Assembly: GCA_039619475.1 (NCBI GenBank)
Contig: CM077116.1
Coordinates: forward strand, 277,837,258-277,901,257
Source: Icerya purchasi
Taxonomy: Eukaryota; Arthropoda; Insecta; Hemiptera; Monophlebidae
Reading direction: 5' to 3'
Length of the DNA stretch: 64,000 nucleotides
This document shows, in pieces, positions 35,291 to 46,190 of this stretch (positions are counted from its first letter, which is position 1; every line of letters begins with the position of its first letter). The position numbers and the translations under genes were made by a program. The notes under the pieces were generated by a model, which saw only the letters and a program-made list of their open reading frames with translations, did not search any database and was not told the DNA's origin.

Positions 35291-35298
35291 TATTATTT

Positions 35299-36359
35299 GA
35301 TTTAGAAATGATTATTTTTAGAGATGACATCGTTTTTTACGAAATATTTAGCTTATCACTTTTTCATCGCTGGTGGCATTTTGTGAGGTATTATGATCGA
35401 GTCTGCGAAAAAGAAACTCTTAAATATTACCGAATATTAGTTGACTATTTGAAGAAAAAAGTATGTAAAATGTGTACAGTTGAAGAAAAGTTAGGAAAGT
35501 TGGCTAATTAAGACCGGTATAATAGTATTCATTTTTACGAACCGTTAACAATATGACGCTTATCGTTTTGCACAGTTACTGCGAATAAGCTGTCGAATTA
35601 TTGAGTATTGTCGTATGTGTCGGTAATTGTTTATCAGACTATTTGCGCGTGATAAAATTACGTATTTACCGACTCATTCAATTCAACGCTTCGCTATATT
35701 AAGGATTATGTTCGTATTATTTTCTTCTGCTTTAGTTATGCTGCATCACGCACGCTCTCAATATCATGCCCCAACACGAAGCCGTTGTTCATTTATTTTC
35801 CGTATGTCGCGAGTCCTTTATAACCGCAGATAATTCCTTTCGATCGCATTCATTATTAGCAATGGGTAAAGAATTGCTCGGAAACTTCAAATAGCCGTAC
35901 GCGAAGAATTTATGCTTTCGCGTTATTTTGTCAATACTGGAAATACGAGAAAATCAAAAAAAGAATTTAAAAAAAAATAAAAAACAGTTTACAAACCGAT
36001 AAACTTGAAAGGTACAATATACAAAATTCTCGCAATTAGAAGAAAAAAAAAAACAACAACTAAAAAATAGGTTTTATTATTTTTTTATCATCACGTTCTT
36101 TATAATGCGTGCACCAAGCGTTATTGTTTTTAAAGAAGGGCGAGTAATTAATTGAACTAAAACATTACAGAAAATATAAACTTAGTTCAGCGCGCTTTTA
36201 CGGGCACAATTTTATTATTTAGCCTGTTTATTTTTTTAAATTTTAGCCGTTTCGATCAACTTAGAAAATTTTGTATCGCTTTCAAAAGTTACTATTAAAT
36301 GAACGTCACTGTTTTACCGTTCAAATATTCTCTAGTATTGAAAATCAGGATAAATATGC
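35299..36359. other. No gene seen
   Basis: AT-rich, with A-rich runs near 35966-35990 and 36040-36052. No recognised feature. Confidence 0.4.
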
Positions 36360-36845
36360 TTGAGTATCGCACTGCTTGGTGGAATTATCAAGTTTTATTG
36401 GTTGCCTAGTCCCCGCGGTATTCTTCTTGATGGTAGTGTTGATACGGTAGCTAAAAGCGCTCTAGTATATCTGGAGATCGGTTCACATATATCAAGGGAT
36501 AATAGAGCGAACTGGCAAGCTTTTATAGATTTTTGTCTCAATATAGCTGGAACATATAGGGTTATTCAAGCATCTTTGCTCTGGTTTGTCTACATCTCAT
36601 CTTTAGTTTTGCCTGGTCGTAGATTTGTTACAGTTATTTGCGGGTTACATTCGGGTCATTCTAAAGTGTCGCGAAATTTTTCTGTAGTAGGTCTTATCAG
36701 TTTTACAGAGGACATTATTCATTTGTTTTTCAGTTGTGGTTGGTTTGAGCACAATAGAATCACTCTAATTGATGAATTAATGGCAATTGAAATATATCCG
36801 CCATACTGTTCATATTCACCGCTATGTACTGATGACCGTACTTAA
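36360..36845 (+). pseudogene. LINE RNase H and tail fragment with an open frame
   Basis: An open plus-strand frame of 161 codons reads like the end of an RNase H domain plus the following tail of an I/LOA/R1-type LINE. FYWLPSPRGILLDGSVDTVA matches the WVPSHxGIxxNxxVDxxA block, where the His is normally a catalytic-site residue (here Pro-Arg context, His lost) and the Asp of VDTVA is kept. Then come SHISRDNRANWQAF, RRFVTVICGLHSGH (the RLRxGH block) and IIHLFFSCGWFEHNR (the H..F.C..F..R knuckle, first cysteines not visible). It ends at a natural stop. Its RT and upstream RNase H are absent, so the frame is probably open by chance or youth rather than function. Confidence 0.65.
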
Positions 36846-37269
36846 GTAATTTTGTTCAAATTTGCAAATGTGAACCGCATACTTATTCAGTTGATACATA
36901 TGTAACTTCCCGAAAATAGATTTATTCTTCCGACTGGACTGGAACAGTTGAATTGATACGCTTGTTTTCTTTTAATTTCTTTCCTTCTTTCTGTTTTACT
37001 CACTTTCTTAACTTTTGCTGTTCAATCGCACCACAGTGTCTGGGCTGCACTTGGGCTGCGATATGGTCAATTTTATATATCTTCTCTTCTTCTAACTCAC
37101 TCGCTGTCGAGTATGAGTGTCATTTCTGTTATCACTTCTTCTCCGTCGAGTAGTATGATGCCTGAATCTCATGTGGGATATCAATCCTATTTTATAACTG
37201 GCTACATAGCTACATTGCGCGCATTGAAATTGGCTTATTGTATTTCTCCTTGTCTTTGTTGTATGTTTA

Positions 37270-37314
<45 letters not shown>

Positions 37315-38173
37315 TATCCAGCTATCTAATTGTCATAGAATTTTTTCAATGACCAGATAGGCCAAAAAAAAAAAAATATTAAGGTAAGATTTTTTTTTTA
37401 GGCTTATATGCCAGATAACCCATCGACCACTATATTAGAGCAAGGTTAAATTAGAATTTTTGATGACATTACAAATGAATATAATATCCAATATAAGGGG
37501 CGATATTATTTGTAGCCAAGAGCGAACTTGTTTTATATGGGAGGTCTACTCTAAGATTAATCAGTGAATTATATAATACTGTTTAAGTGTTTTTATATCG
37601 GCTGCATGATTCTTATCCGATAGTACCGTTTTAAAAATCGGGGCCTATCTGACAACATTCGCTCGCATTTACTTAATAAATCATTATTAAATTAGCTAGT
37701 AGAGAAATCGTGGAAAGTAGGATCTCCGGAGAAAGTCCCCCTCCCAGCATTATCATCATACTCTCTTGAGATAGTACATTATGAAAATATTAATTTCACA
37801 ATTTAACTCCTCTATACATTCCGTATATCAAGAACTTTACACTTTACCTGCTGCTATTAAAAGTTTATATTTAGCCGTTTTTAATGTTTCACATCAAATA
37901 ATGGATAGTTCATCCGGTTATTATTTCACGATGACTCGCCTACAATGAAGGAGGTGGGTAGTCGTTTTTACCCATCACAGTTTATCCGGAAATAAAAAAT
38001 GGAATTTATTCACGTATACCGTGCGATCAGTTTGAATTAGACGAAGAACGCACCGCGCGAAATCAAATCTTATCCATCCAATATACATTCGAATCTGATT
38101 TCCTAAAATCAAAAACATTGCACGAAGAATATTACGACGTTTATATTCTGGGCAATTTTTACCCACATTTTAG
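36846..38173. other. No gene seen; TA microsatellite
   Basis: A TA run of about 42 bp (37273-37314) makes a spurious repetitive Tyr-Ile frame. The pyrimidine-rich 36955-37150 stretch could be a LINE 3' UTR but no motif confirms it. Confidence 0.45.
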
Positions 38174-38181
38174 CGTGATGC

Positions 38182-38389
38182 CAGGCCCGGATTAAGTGTA
38201 TGATAGGCCCGAGGCTACGGAAATATTAGGGGACCTTTTCGGAAGTGACGAAATTATCAGTTTTATAGAATAACTAAATTTCCTTTAATTTAATTTAATT
38301 ATATTATTTCAAATTCACGAATGAACATATAATTATTAATGTAAACAAAACTAAATGTCATATAGACAATGGGTAGAATTTTCAATGCC

Positions 38390-38422
<33 letters not shown>

Positions 38423-38713
38423 TATGTATGTATAATTTTAAACAATGAATTTTTTTCTTGTTTTTTTTCCCTGAAAATTTTTGTATAATATCGTTAAAAT
38501 CTACTGAACGGAGAAAATCTGTTTCGATCATTAATCTTGATAATGCCGATAATCTACCATCTAGCATGGTTGATCTGTACAGCTTTTCTATTCTTTTTAA
38601 TATCGAAAAAGATCTTTTCCGTCTCACGATTTGTGATCTGTATAATTACAAATATTCTATATGCAATATAAATGTTTAGGAAAACATCTATTATTGCACG
38701 GTTACCAGGCCTG
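38182..38713 (-). mobile_element. hAT element copy A (internally deleted, C-terminal fragment kept)
   Basis: 532 bp between CAGGCCCGGATTAAG (38182-38196) and CCAGGCCTG (38705-38713). Flanking octamers CGTGATGC (38174-38181) and CGTGACGC (38714-38721) agree at 7 of 8 bases, as expected for a hAT target duplication. The minus strand (about 38640-38450) encodes RKRSFSILKRIEKLYRSTML, RLSALSRLMIETDFLRS and DFNDIIQKFSGKK, the C-terminal dimerisation block of ZMYM1-like hAT transposases (AERSFSxLKxIKxxLRSTM). All upstream transposase is gone. Shares over 200 bp next to its left end with copies at 39625-41047 and 54808-55840. Confidence 0.8.
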
Positions 38714-38721
38714 CGTGACGC

Positions 38722-39616
38722 TATTAAAGTGCGAATCAATGTAATTATAAAAAAAATTCGATAATATTACTCTCTGTGTATATTGTAAATTGTCTTTTCT
38801 TTTTTCGTTTCTCGCTAAATTAATTACAACCATGGTTGGCGGAACCACCGAAGGCAAATTCGTTCGATTATCACGGCCTTTCACGCGTCTTTAATTTTTT
38901 ATTTTTCAAACGTAAAATCACGCGATTAAATATGAATTTAATTTAAAAATATCCTACTGCTTTTATAATTTCCATACTAATACTCGTAATAGAAAGGAGT
39001 AATTTATTTTCATTTAAATTCGGTTCGTAAAAATTTATTTCTCAAACCGCCAAAGCAACACAAAATATGTGCTCGAAGGGATTATTTCTTGTACGAACTA
39101 AAGCTGATTTTAATTTCGTCCGCGTACTTACGCTAAATGAACTACTCCGTTACGGAACTAATAAATTTCTTCCGTAAGTACGCTCGTCTGAAAAACTAGT
39201 GCAACTTTAAACAATGCCGCTCCGTCATTTCAATGTTAAAACATCTGCGGCCGCCACCAACACCGACTATTATTACAAATAAATCGGTCACGTAGCGGCT
39301 AGAAAGTAAGATTGAACTGTGAAAGTGAAAAACACGATTCTAATTTTATTTACATACATACCCGTTTATGCATTAACGGCGACGTAATTAAAACTATTTA
39401 CGTATGCAATGGTGGCGGAACCGTACGGTGGAAATTCGAGGAATTTAGCAAAAACAACTGACGCAAACTGAATCTTAATAATAATAATGCTAAACGATTC
39501 GTTAAAATAGTGTGTACAATCAATTCTAGGAATGCGGAAAAAAATTGATAGTGAATGTAAATTAAAACGAGCTCGGACTTTGTTTTGTACTCGCTACTTC
39601 TGTAAATTGTCTTTTA
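38722..39616. other. No gene seen
   Basis: AT-rich, no recognised feature. Confidence 0.4.
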
Positions 39617-39624
39617 TCAATGAG

Positions 39625-41047
39625 CAGGCCTGGATTTAGGAGGTATTTAGGGGGAGGAGGTGCAGTCCCGGTCCTAGCCTTATAAAGGGGCCCTCACGAG
39701 AATCCCACTTCCGACATGTAATAAAAAATTAATCTATCATTTGTCATGTACATCAACTTTTTTTTAAAAAATAAACGGAATTAAAACTTTACAATAGCAA
39801 GTGCATTTTTTGATACATTTATTTGTTAATAATTTTGTATCCATTTTTATTCCGTCCTAGAGGAGGAAACTTCGTAATAGTGAAATTTCGAGTTCCATAA
39901 AATGTACCAGAAATTTGTTTTACTTTAGGAAATGTCTGTATGAATGTGTATGCGTGTGTGCACGCGCAACACACGCACACACACTATTCTTTTGTGCAAA
40001 TCTCTGGTTAAAATTTGCTGAAAAATTCGTTGTTTAAAATTATATATATATATATATTAGCATCTAAAATTCTACCCATTGTCAATATGATATTCAGTTT
40101 TGTTTATATTAATAATTATATGTTAATTCATGAATTCAAAATAATATAATTAAATTAAATTAAAGAAAATTCCAACTTTAATAACAAACAAATATAAGGG
40201 TAGAAAATAATTTATAACAATGAATTAAATATAAATACCTTAATTAGTAACGTTTTCGGGTATAACCCGTCATCAGCTAAAACTAACTTAATCAAAACAC
40301 GAAATACACTGGAAAGAATATAAGGAATACAAGTGTATATATAGTAAATTCAAAGGAGGAACAAACATAGAAGGTACAAAAGTCACTAGTGCGAAATTAC
40401 CAATACTCAATACTCAATGCAAAATATAAAATAAAATAGAACAACCTAAAAATTAAGCTTTTCATATTAAAAAGTGGGTTATTATTATTAGGTAATTGAT
40501 CGTTTAAAATATTATTTTTATATTTATTTATGTAATAATTTTCTGCGATATTCGTAACATTTCCTTTGCCATAAGTGGCTAAAACGATTACAGTATTTTC
40601 TAATGAATTATGTTTTTATTTTTAATCAGATGTTCGGCATATGTTGATTTTTCTATTTCATTATTATTAAATGATTTTATATATGTTCTTTATATCTATT
40701 GGTAATTTCACACTACTGATTTTTATACCTCTTATGCTTGTTCCTCCTTTGATATATATATATATATATACGCTTGTATTCCTTATATTCTTTCCAGTGT
40801 GTTTTGTGTTTCGATTAAGTTAGTTTTAGCTAATGATGGGTTATACCCAAAAATGTTACTAATTAAGGTATTTATTTAATTTATCGTTATAAATTATTTT
40901 TTACCCTTATATTTGTTTGTTATTAAAGTTGGTTTTTATTATCCAGTTTATAACAAACAGGCATGTATTCACCTACATAAAATTTAGTTATTCTATAAAA
41001 CTGGTAATTTTGTCACTTCCGAAAAGGGCCCACTTAATCCGGGCCTG
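39625..41047. mobile_element. hAT element copy C, interrupted by a Penelope-like insertion
   Basis: The left end CAGGCCTGGATTTAGG (39625-39640) and right end CTTAATCCGGGCCTG (41033-41047) are the two terminal types of the family seen in copies A and B. Flanking octamers TCAATGAG (39617-39624) and TCAATCAG (41048-41055) agree at 7 of 8. Subterminal sequence at about 40060-40171 and 40980-41047 is the reverse complement of 38182-38400 in copy A, so this copy lies in the opposite orientation. Without the insertion at 40172-40979 it would be about 615 bp. No transposase coding is left except simple sequence. Confidence 0.8.
40172..40979 (-). mobile_element. Penelope-like element fragment with inverted arms, nested in hAT copy C
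   Basis: About 808 bp inserted in the hAT, flanked by AAAATT on both sides (40166-40171 and 40980-40985). Comparison with copy A shows the uninterrupted site, ..GGAAATTTAGTTATTC... The left arm (about 40172-40380) and right arm (about 40740-40932) are inverted copies of each other over roughly 165-190 bp, carrying on the minus and plus strand respectively AGCTGATGACGGGTTATACC / AGCTAATGATGGGTTATACC and GTTACTAATTAAGGTATTTA. The interior (40690-40440, minus strand) decodes in patches to STYAEHLIKNKN and NYLIIITHFL-like text, resembling the C-terminus of the Penelope GIY-YIG endonuclease. Inverted pseudo-LTR arms are known in Penelope-like elements. No RT remains. Confidence 0.6.
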
Positions 41048-41055
41048 TCAATCAG

Positions 41056-42114
41056 TATTATTTGTACCGTATAAGTTTCTGTATGATACATTTTCATTTT
41101 TCGCTCAGCGCCATTGGTACATTAAGCTTCAAATTTCAACGAACGTGAACATTTTAATAAACGTATCGTCAACTGGTCGCACTGTTGTCACGCTAATAGA
41201 GCCGTGAAATTCCAGTAGGAATAAAGCAAATTATCGGTACACGTTTAAAATATTCATTAATACAAACGTAGATTTTTAATTTACAGTTTACCCGGTAAGA
41301 GAAAATATGTTCATCATATTAGTCGGAAGAAGGCGCGTATTAACGAATTTTATTGTCTCGAGTTACCGTTAGTTTCTTTTCGCAACATGGCGCCGACTTA
41401 TGATTGGGTGGGGGAGTAAAATTTATAAATGCCTTTTAGGAATATTATTATTTTTTTTTTTTTTTTTTTTTTTTTTTGTTAATTGCCGATTCAGTATTAG
41501 TACTTATATTACGCTTTTTTTGGAATTTTAGCCGAAAAACGAAATTCTGTAATCCGAATTGATGCAAAACTTTGATCAAAAGCTAAATCCGTGTTTTAAT
41601 ATTCTCTAAAAATGTCAACTCTCATACCTATTTTCGGTACGACATTGTCTCCAGGGCGTTCTGTTCGGTGAAAAATGTCTTACAAGCTTTTATTTAACTT
41701 CACGTGTACAAATGTTATTACGTTTAGTCGATATCTTACTAACGCAACTAGAGCTTTGAAATTTTAAACACGTTTCTACAAGTCCGATGGCAATACAATA
41801 TAGTATAATATCGTTTGTAATGTTACGAATTATTAAAAAGCGACTAGAGACTAGTCGAACATACAAAACCGTATTTGGATGAAAATCAGTTTGCATTCAA
41901 GAAACAGAAAGCTGCATGAGATGCGCAATGTTGGAGAGCGAATGATACACTTAAACTGCGAAGTCTACGTGTACGGTTTGTAGATTACCATATAGTTTCG
42001 GCAGAGTGCAATGAGATGATTTTTCCAACAAATCAGATCGTTAGAACCTGTATTACGTTTGATTTGTAATCTATGTAAACGGTAAAAAGCTAAAATTAAA
42101 ATTAATAATGATTT
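41056..42114. other. No gene seen
   Basis: Contains a 27-bp T run (41451-41477), possibly the A-tail of an unrecognised minus-strand retroposon, and otherwise nothing identifiable. Confidence 0.4.
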
Positions 42115-42123
42115 GTCGAAGCC

Positions 42124-42960
42124 AGACAAGGGAGTAAGGCAAAGATGCTTGCTCTATTTAATATGTATTTAGAATTAATAACGAATAAAGTATTAGGAAA
42201 TACAAACGATGGTATAAGTGTATCGGAGGTGTAAGATTAAAAGCAATAAAATTTACAGACGACCAGGTCATAATTGATAGCTCTCCAAAAGCGCTAAATA
42301 AAATGTTGCAGCAGCTAAATAGAACAGGAAAGAAATTCGGCACAGAAATTAAATACCATGATAACAACAAAAGCTATAATGATTAGCAAGAAATCTCGTC
42401 CGACTACCCATGTTGAGATTGATGGGCAAATAATAGAACAAAAGAAAAAATTTAAATATCTAAAGCAAATAATAACTGAAGACCTGCACTGCGATTAAGA
42501 AATTAACGCCTGCACTAGATTAGCGAAGTATGCATTTCGAGGGAAGCGAAATATATTAAGACGGACGTCGATAAGCTTACGGAAGCGGTTAATGAAGGTA
42601 TATGTATGCTGGTACAGAAACTAGGTCTCTAAACAATTGCAATGACGACGCTAAAGTACAAGCGTTCGAAATGTTGTATTGGAGAAGGATGGTAAAAATA
42701 AGCTGGATGAATACACTAAAAAATCAGGAAATATTCGAATTTATGAAAAAATTGCGTCAATAGATCGGATATGGAGAACACGCATAACTTGAATTGGTCA
42801 ATAAGATGTGGCGAATTACGTCGAGACGTATTTGAAGACAAAAGTCGAGGAAAACGAGGACGCGGAAGGCCGAGGAATAATCTATTAAGAGATACCGGGC
42901 TCGACAAGTGAACGAAGAAATACTGGAGAAAAAAAACATCGTGGAAAAAGACCAGTTTCC
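42124..42960 (+). pseudogene. RTE-like LINE reverse transcriptase, 5'-truncated
   Basis: Plus-strand frames keep the palm and tail of an RTE-type polyprotein: KGVRQRCLL (42127 on; usual GVRQGC.LSP), KAIKFTDDQVIIDSSPKALN (about 42241; FTDD in place of YADD), MLQQLNRTGKKFGTEI, TTKAIMISKKSRPTTHVEID (about 42360), KKKFKYLKQIITED, then FEMLYWRRMVKISWM (about 42668-42712) and GKRGRGRPRNNLLRD (about 42849-42893). These follow the same order as residues 734-1000 of the intact protein at 15446-18532, but are clearly diverged. Several stops and at least three frameshifts. Begins abruptly at the GVRQ block, the usual 5' truncation. Confidence 0.78.
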
Positions 42961-43879
42961 AGACTGAACTATAGAAGCAAACAATATCATTTGAAATGTA
43001 GTAAAGATGACACACAATCTGTGCGAAAAGTGCTTGGAGTTTTGTAACAAAAAAGGGCATTGTTTTTTTTTTCTTGGATGTGCTAGCGGCCTTGACCCAA
43101 CAATATGATAAGCTAAATCGGAAACTAAGTAGCCTGTCGGTCAGAGATGGAAAACATAAAGGACAGTAGCAGGGAAACAACAGAAATCAATGGAAGGGAA
43201 AAGATATAGGTTGCGTTTTAAGAAGTAGAAAGACCGAAAGCTAAAAGTTCGGCGTACCAAAGGGAACGTTTGTTGACGAGAGCAAAACATTAAAAAAAAA
43301 AATGCGGTTGGAGGAGGGATGAGTGATGTAAAGAGAAAAGAAGCAGGGAATAAAAAATTATTGATCCCGAGTCTAATTAAAGAAACAACAGTAGAAAAAA
43401 GAGTAGTATCACATGACCATGACAACAGCTATTTATTTAATAATACAGAACAAATTTAAAAAACGGGAAATTCTGATGTTATTAAAGCGAAACGGAAAGA
43501 TCAGATGCACCAAAAAAGTGTAAATTCTTCTAAGAAGTAGGAAAACAGAAAAAACAATGAATGATCATTTTTAAAAGAAAAAAAGGGAACAATATTCTGC
43601 ATGGGATCAAAAAATTAAATATATACAAGTTAAAATGCTCTGACAATTACCAAAAAGAAAATATTAAAATATAATTAGGGAAAAACCTTCAATTTTTGGT
43701 GTCCATAGAACTTCTCTTTCTCTTAGCATATGTGCCTTGTCTGGTCTTCCGTCTCTTTCCCTTTACTTACCATATACGCAATCAGTCTCATTTCTATTCC
43801 AATTATCCTCCTCCTTTGCGTTTTCCAAGTAGTCCCCATTCCTTGCTTTCTTACACCAAAGAAATATAAAATTCTCTAT
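42961..43879. other. No gene seen; purine-rich stretch
   Basis: The plus strand is purine- and A-rich (GGAAAAGAAG-type words) up to about 43690. Long minus-strand frames here are composition artefacts. It could be part of a retroposon gag-like or UTR region but no motif supports that. Confidence 0.35.
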
Positions 43880-44830
43880 AATGAACTCAAATAATCTTTT
43901 AGCACCATGGGAGCACTTAGAAATTGACACAAATACGAGTATATCCCTGCTTACCTATGCTCAAATAAACAATTCACTAGATATACTCGGGAAAAAAATA
44001 CAAACTGTAGGGAGGTATACTGATTATGTACCAGTATCTATTGATGGTGCAAAGGCAGATACAGGCAGCAGCGTGTTCTTTCGAAGCGTTTGGCTCGGTC
44101 CACTCATTTCAACTAGTTGATTGGTGCACAATACTCGACACTGAGTTATACGGTGTCTTGTATTGGTTACAACATATCTGCTTAGCTAATTCCCACCGGC
44201 AGAAAGTCTTTGTAATTACAGACTCAGTTGCATCTCTCTATTACATATCCAGCTTGCAACCCGAAGACCCCCCACTGGTTTGTTAAATTTAACAGGTCAT
44301 GGTTGACATCATGAAGGAGAACTGCAGAGTGTCATGCTTATGGGTGCTTGGTCGTACCGGCGGGGTGCCTGGTAATGAAAGGATAGACATGGCTGTACAA
44401 GCAGCAATTTACTGTCCTGTGGGCCAAAATGTCGCCCAACCATCGTCAATAAAGAGACTATTCCATCATAAGTCTAAACAGGAATGGAGGTTACACTGAG
44501 CTTGCTCAACAGACCTTTTTAAGATCCATAAAACCATCAACTGAAGCTTGGTGGCCACTGGGGAGTATGTACCGGCACGACTTTACAATAATTAATCGCT
44601 TGAGAAGTGGGTACATTTCTTTATCTCATGACTACGTTTTCCACAGAACTTCGCCTCCCACAACCTGCTCTTTTTGTTCCCAATCATGATATCCTTCAGT
44701 TCACCATATACTTTCAACTTGTACCAAATTTGCAACATCCCGCTTGTCCTGTTACCTAAATTTTCCTTTACAAAAGATCCTCGCCAATGCCCCTGTAATG
44801 GTCCACCAAACCTTTATGGTAAAATAAAAA
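43880..44830 (+). pseudogene. LINE RNase H domain and tail
   Basis: Successive plus-strand frames spell an RNase H domain: YTDYVPVSIDGAKADTGSS (44014-44070; usual YTDGSKxxxG), LDTELYGVLYWLQHI (about 44139; the E of TAELYAI), VFVITDSVASLYYISSL (44208-44258; TDSxSAL), CLWVLGRTGGVPGNERIDMA (44337-44395; WxPxHxGIxGNExAD, His lost). A tail follows with LRSGYISLSHDYVFHRTSPP (about 44600), TTCSFCSQS and VHHILSTCTKF, i.e. RLRxGH..C..C..HIL..C. Three or more frameshifts, with catalytic acidic residues partly kept. It is the 3' third of an RNase H-bearing LINE (I/LOA/Jockey group). An A-rich stretch at about 44819-44832 may be its tail. Confidence 0.78.
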
Positions 44831-44889
44831 AATGACGTCCTTTCATTTTGTAAAAAATGTACTAAAATAGTAAAATATTTAATATTTTT

Positions 44890-45075
44890 ACAGCTCTGAA
44901 TATGGGAAACCAACCTAGTTGTACAGTTTACATAGGTCAGTCTTAATACAGGTAATATCAAAATTATCGTAATACATATTATAAAGATATACACCTATAT
45001 ATATATATATATTACGATAATTTTGATATTTTGTCTATTAGCTATCCATTTATACTTCTGCATATTCAGAGCTGT
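44890..45075. mobile_element. MITE-like inverted repeat
   Basis: ACAGCTCTGAATATG (44890-44904) and its exact reverse complement (45061-45075) bound a 186-bp unit. Inside, AATATCAAAATTATCGTAAT and one further base (44954-44974) are perfectly complementary to 45010-45030. The remaining parts of the arms are only loosely similar, and the centre is a TA run. The structure suits a small foldback transposon; no coding. Confidence 0.7.
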
Positions 45076-45904
45076 CACTGTGAAAGCCTTATGCTTTTTA
45101 TAAAAATAAAAGCTTGTTTCAAAGAACTTTTTTTTTTTAACGGACCAATTTATGACATTTACAGTCAGTCCTATGATATAACCTTAGCTTCTTCCGAGAC
45201 TCGCATGTTTTTATTTATCGAAGTTATTTTCGTATTTTTACCGTTTCATTGTGGATCGCTAACCTTCACAGCGGGCAAATGACTAAATTTTATACATCTA
45301 AGTGTATCTTTTTTGTTACGTCTATTATCTCGTGAAAAACCTCTCCACTTCAAACCGTTCGTGTAACTTCATGTATGACTTAAACGGATCAATATCAAAT
45401 TACGACAACTATTTCAAATTATCTATCTATATATATGTTTATATATGTTTATCTATTGTAATTTTAGATTCTTGATATATTAATTTTATCTCCTCTAACG
45501 ATACCAATTGTAACGTTTAGTTTGGTTTACTTGTCTTCGGGGATTCTACTGAAGTCTCCAAATTTTTAATTATATTTATTTTATCTCAGATTACGGTGAT
45601 TATTATTATTATTATTATCTCGAAAAATACGATGAGAAAATACATAAACTTAAGAGTTTACACTTCATTATTAGCTAGTATTTAACCCGCTCGGGAGAAG
45701 GGGTAGGTACATATATGGCCTGTTTCCACAAAAAGCTGCAATTATAAATTTTTAAAAAGTCAGTCAGAGAACATCAATATAGATTCAAAAGCTGGATTCT
45801 TATAAAATTCATCGAAAATAAATTGAAGGCATTAAAGAGGTCTTAGAAAGAATGTTATAAAAAAAGAAATGCTTTTAACCGTACAAAAATGTAAACTAGA
45901 ATAT
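45076..45904. other. No gene seen
   Basis: AT-rich with a short ATT run near 45600-45619. No recognised feature. Confidence 0.4.
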
Positions 45905-46190
45905 TTATTTTTTTTTTTATTTTTTTATTTTTTTTTTTTTTTTACCTTACACTATACCAGCACCGAGTGCCATAACCAGCGACGATGATTAGAAAGAAAG
46001 TAGAGGAGGAAAACAGGGAAGGGAAGGAAAGGAAGGAGAGAAGAGAGGAATAGAGGGAGATAAAAAGTTAATGCGTCTAAAAACTCCAATGAGTTTAAGT
46101 AGCAGCGATGAGGGTGAAAACATCTGGAGCAGTTGCCTTGAAATTGCATAATACCAATGTAGTGCCAACAGGTTGATTACACCCATTTCA

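Noticed and set aside
35236..35511. 91-codon plus-strand frame starting with a Pro run
   Set aside because: Begins inside the right end of a MITE (the Pro run is its C run) and has no motif.
37113..37352. Frame with Tyr-Ile repeat
   Set aside because: Translation of the TA microsatellite.
42716..43425. Long minus-strand frames (154, 97 and 94 codons)
   Set aside because: Antisense to purine-rich sequence and to the RTE-like relic on the plus strand; Phe/Leu/Ser-rich without motifs.
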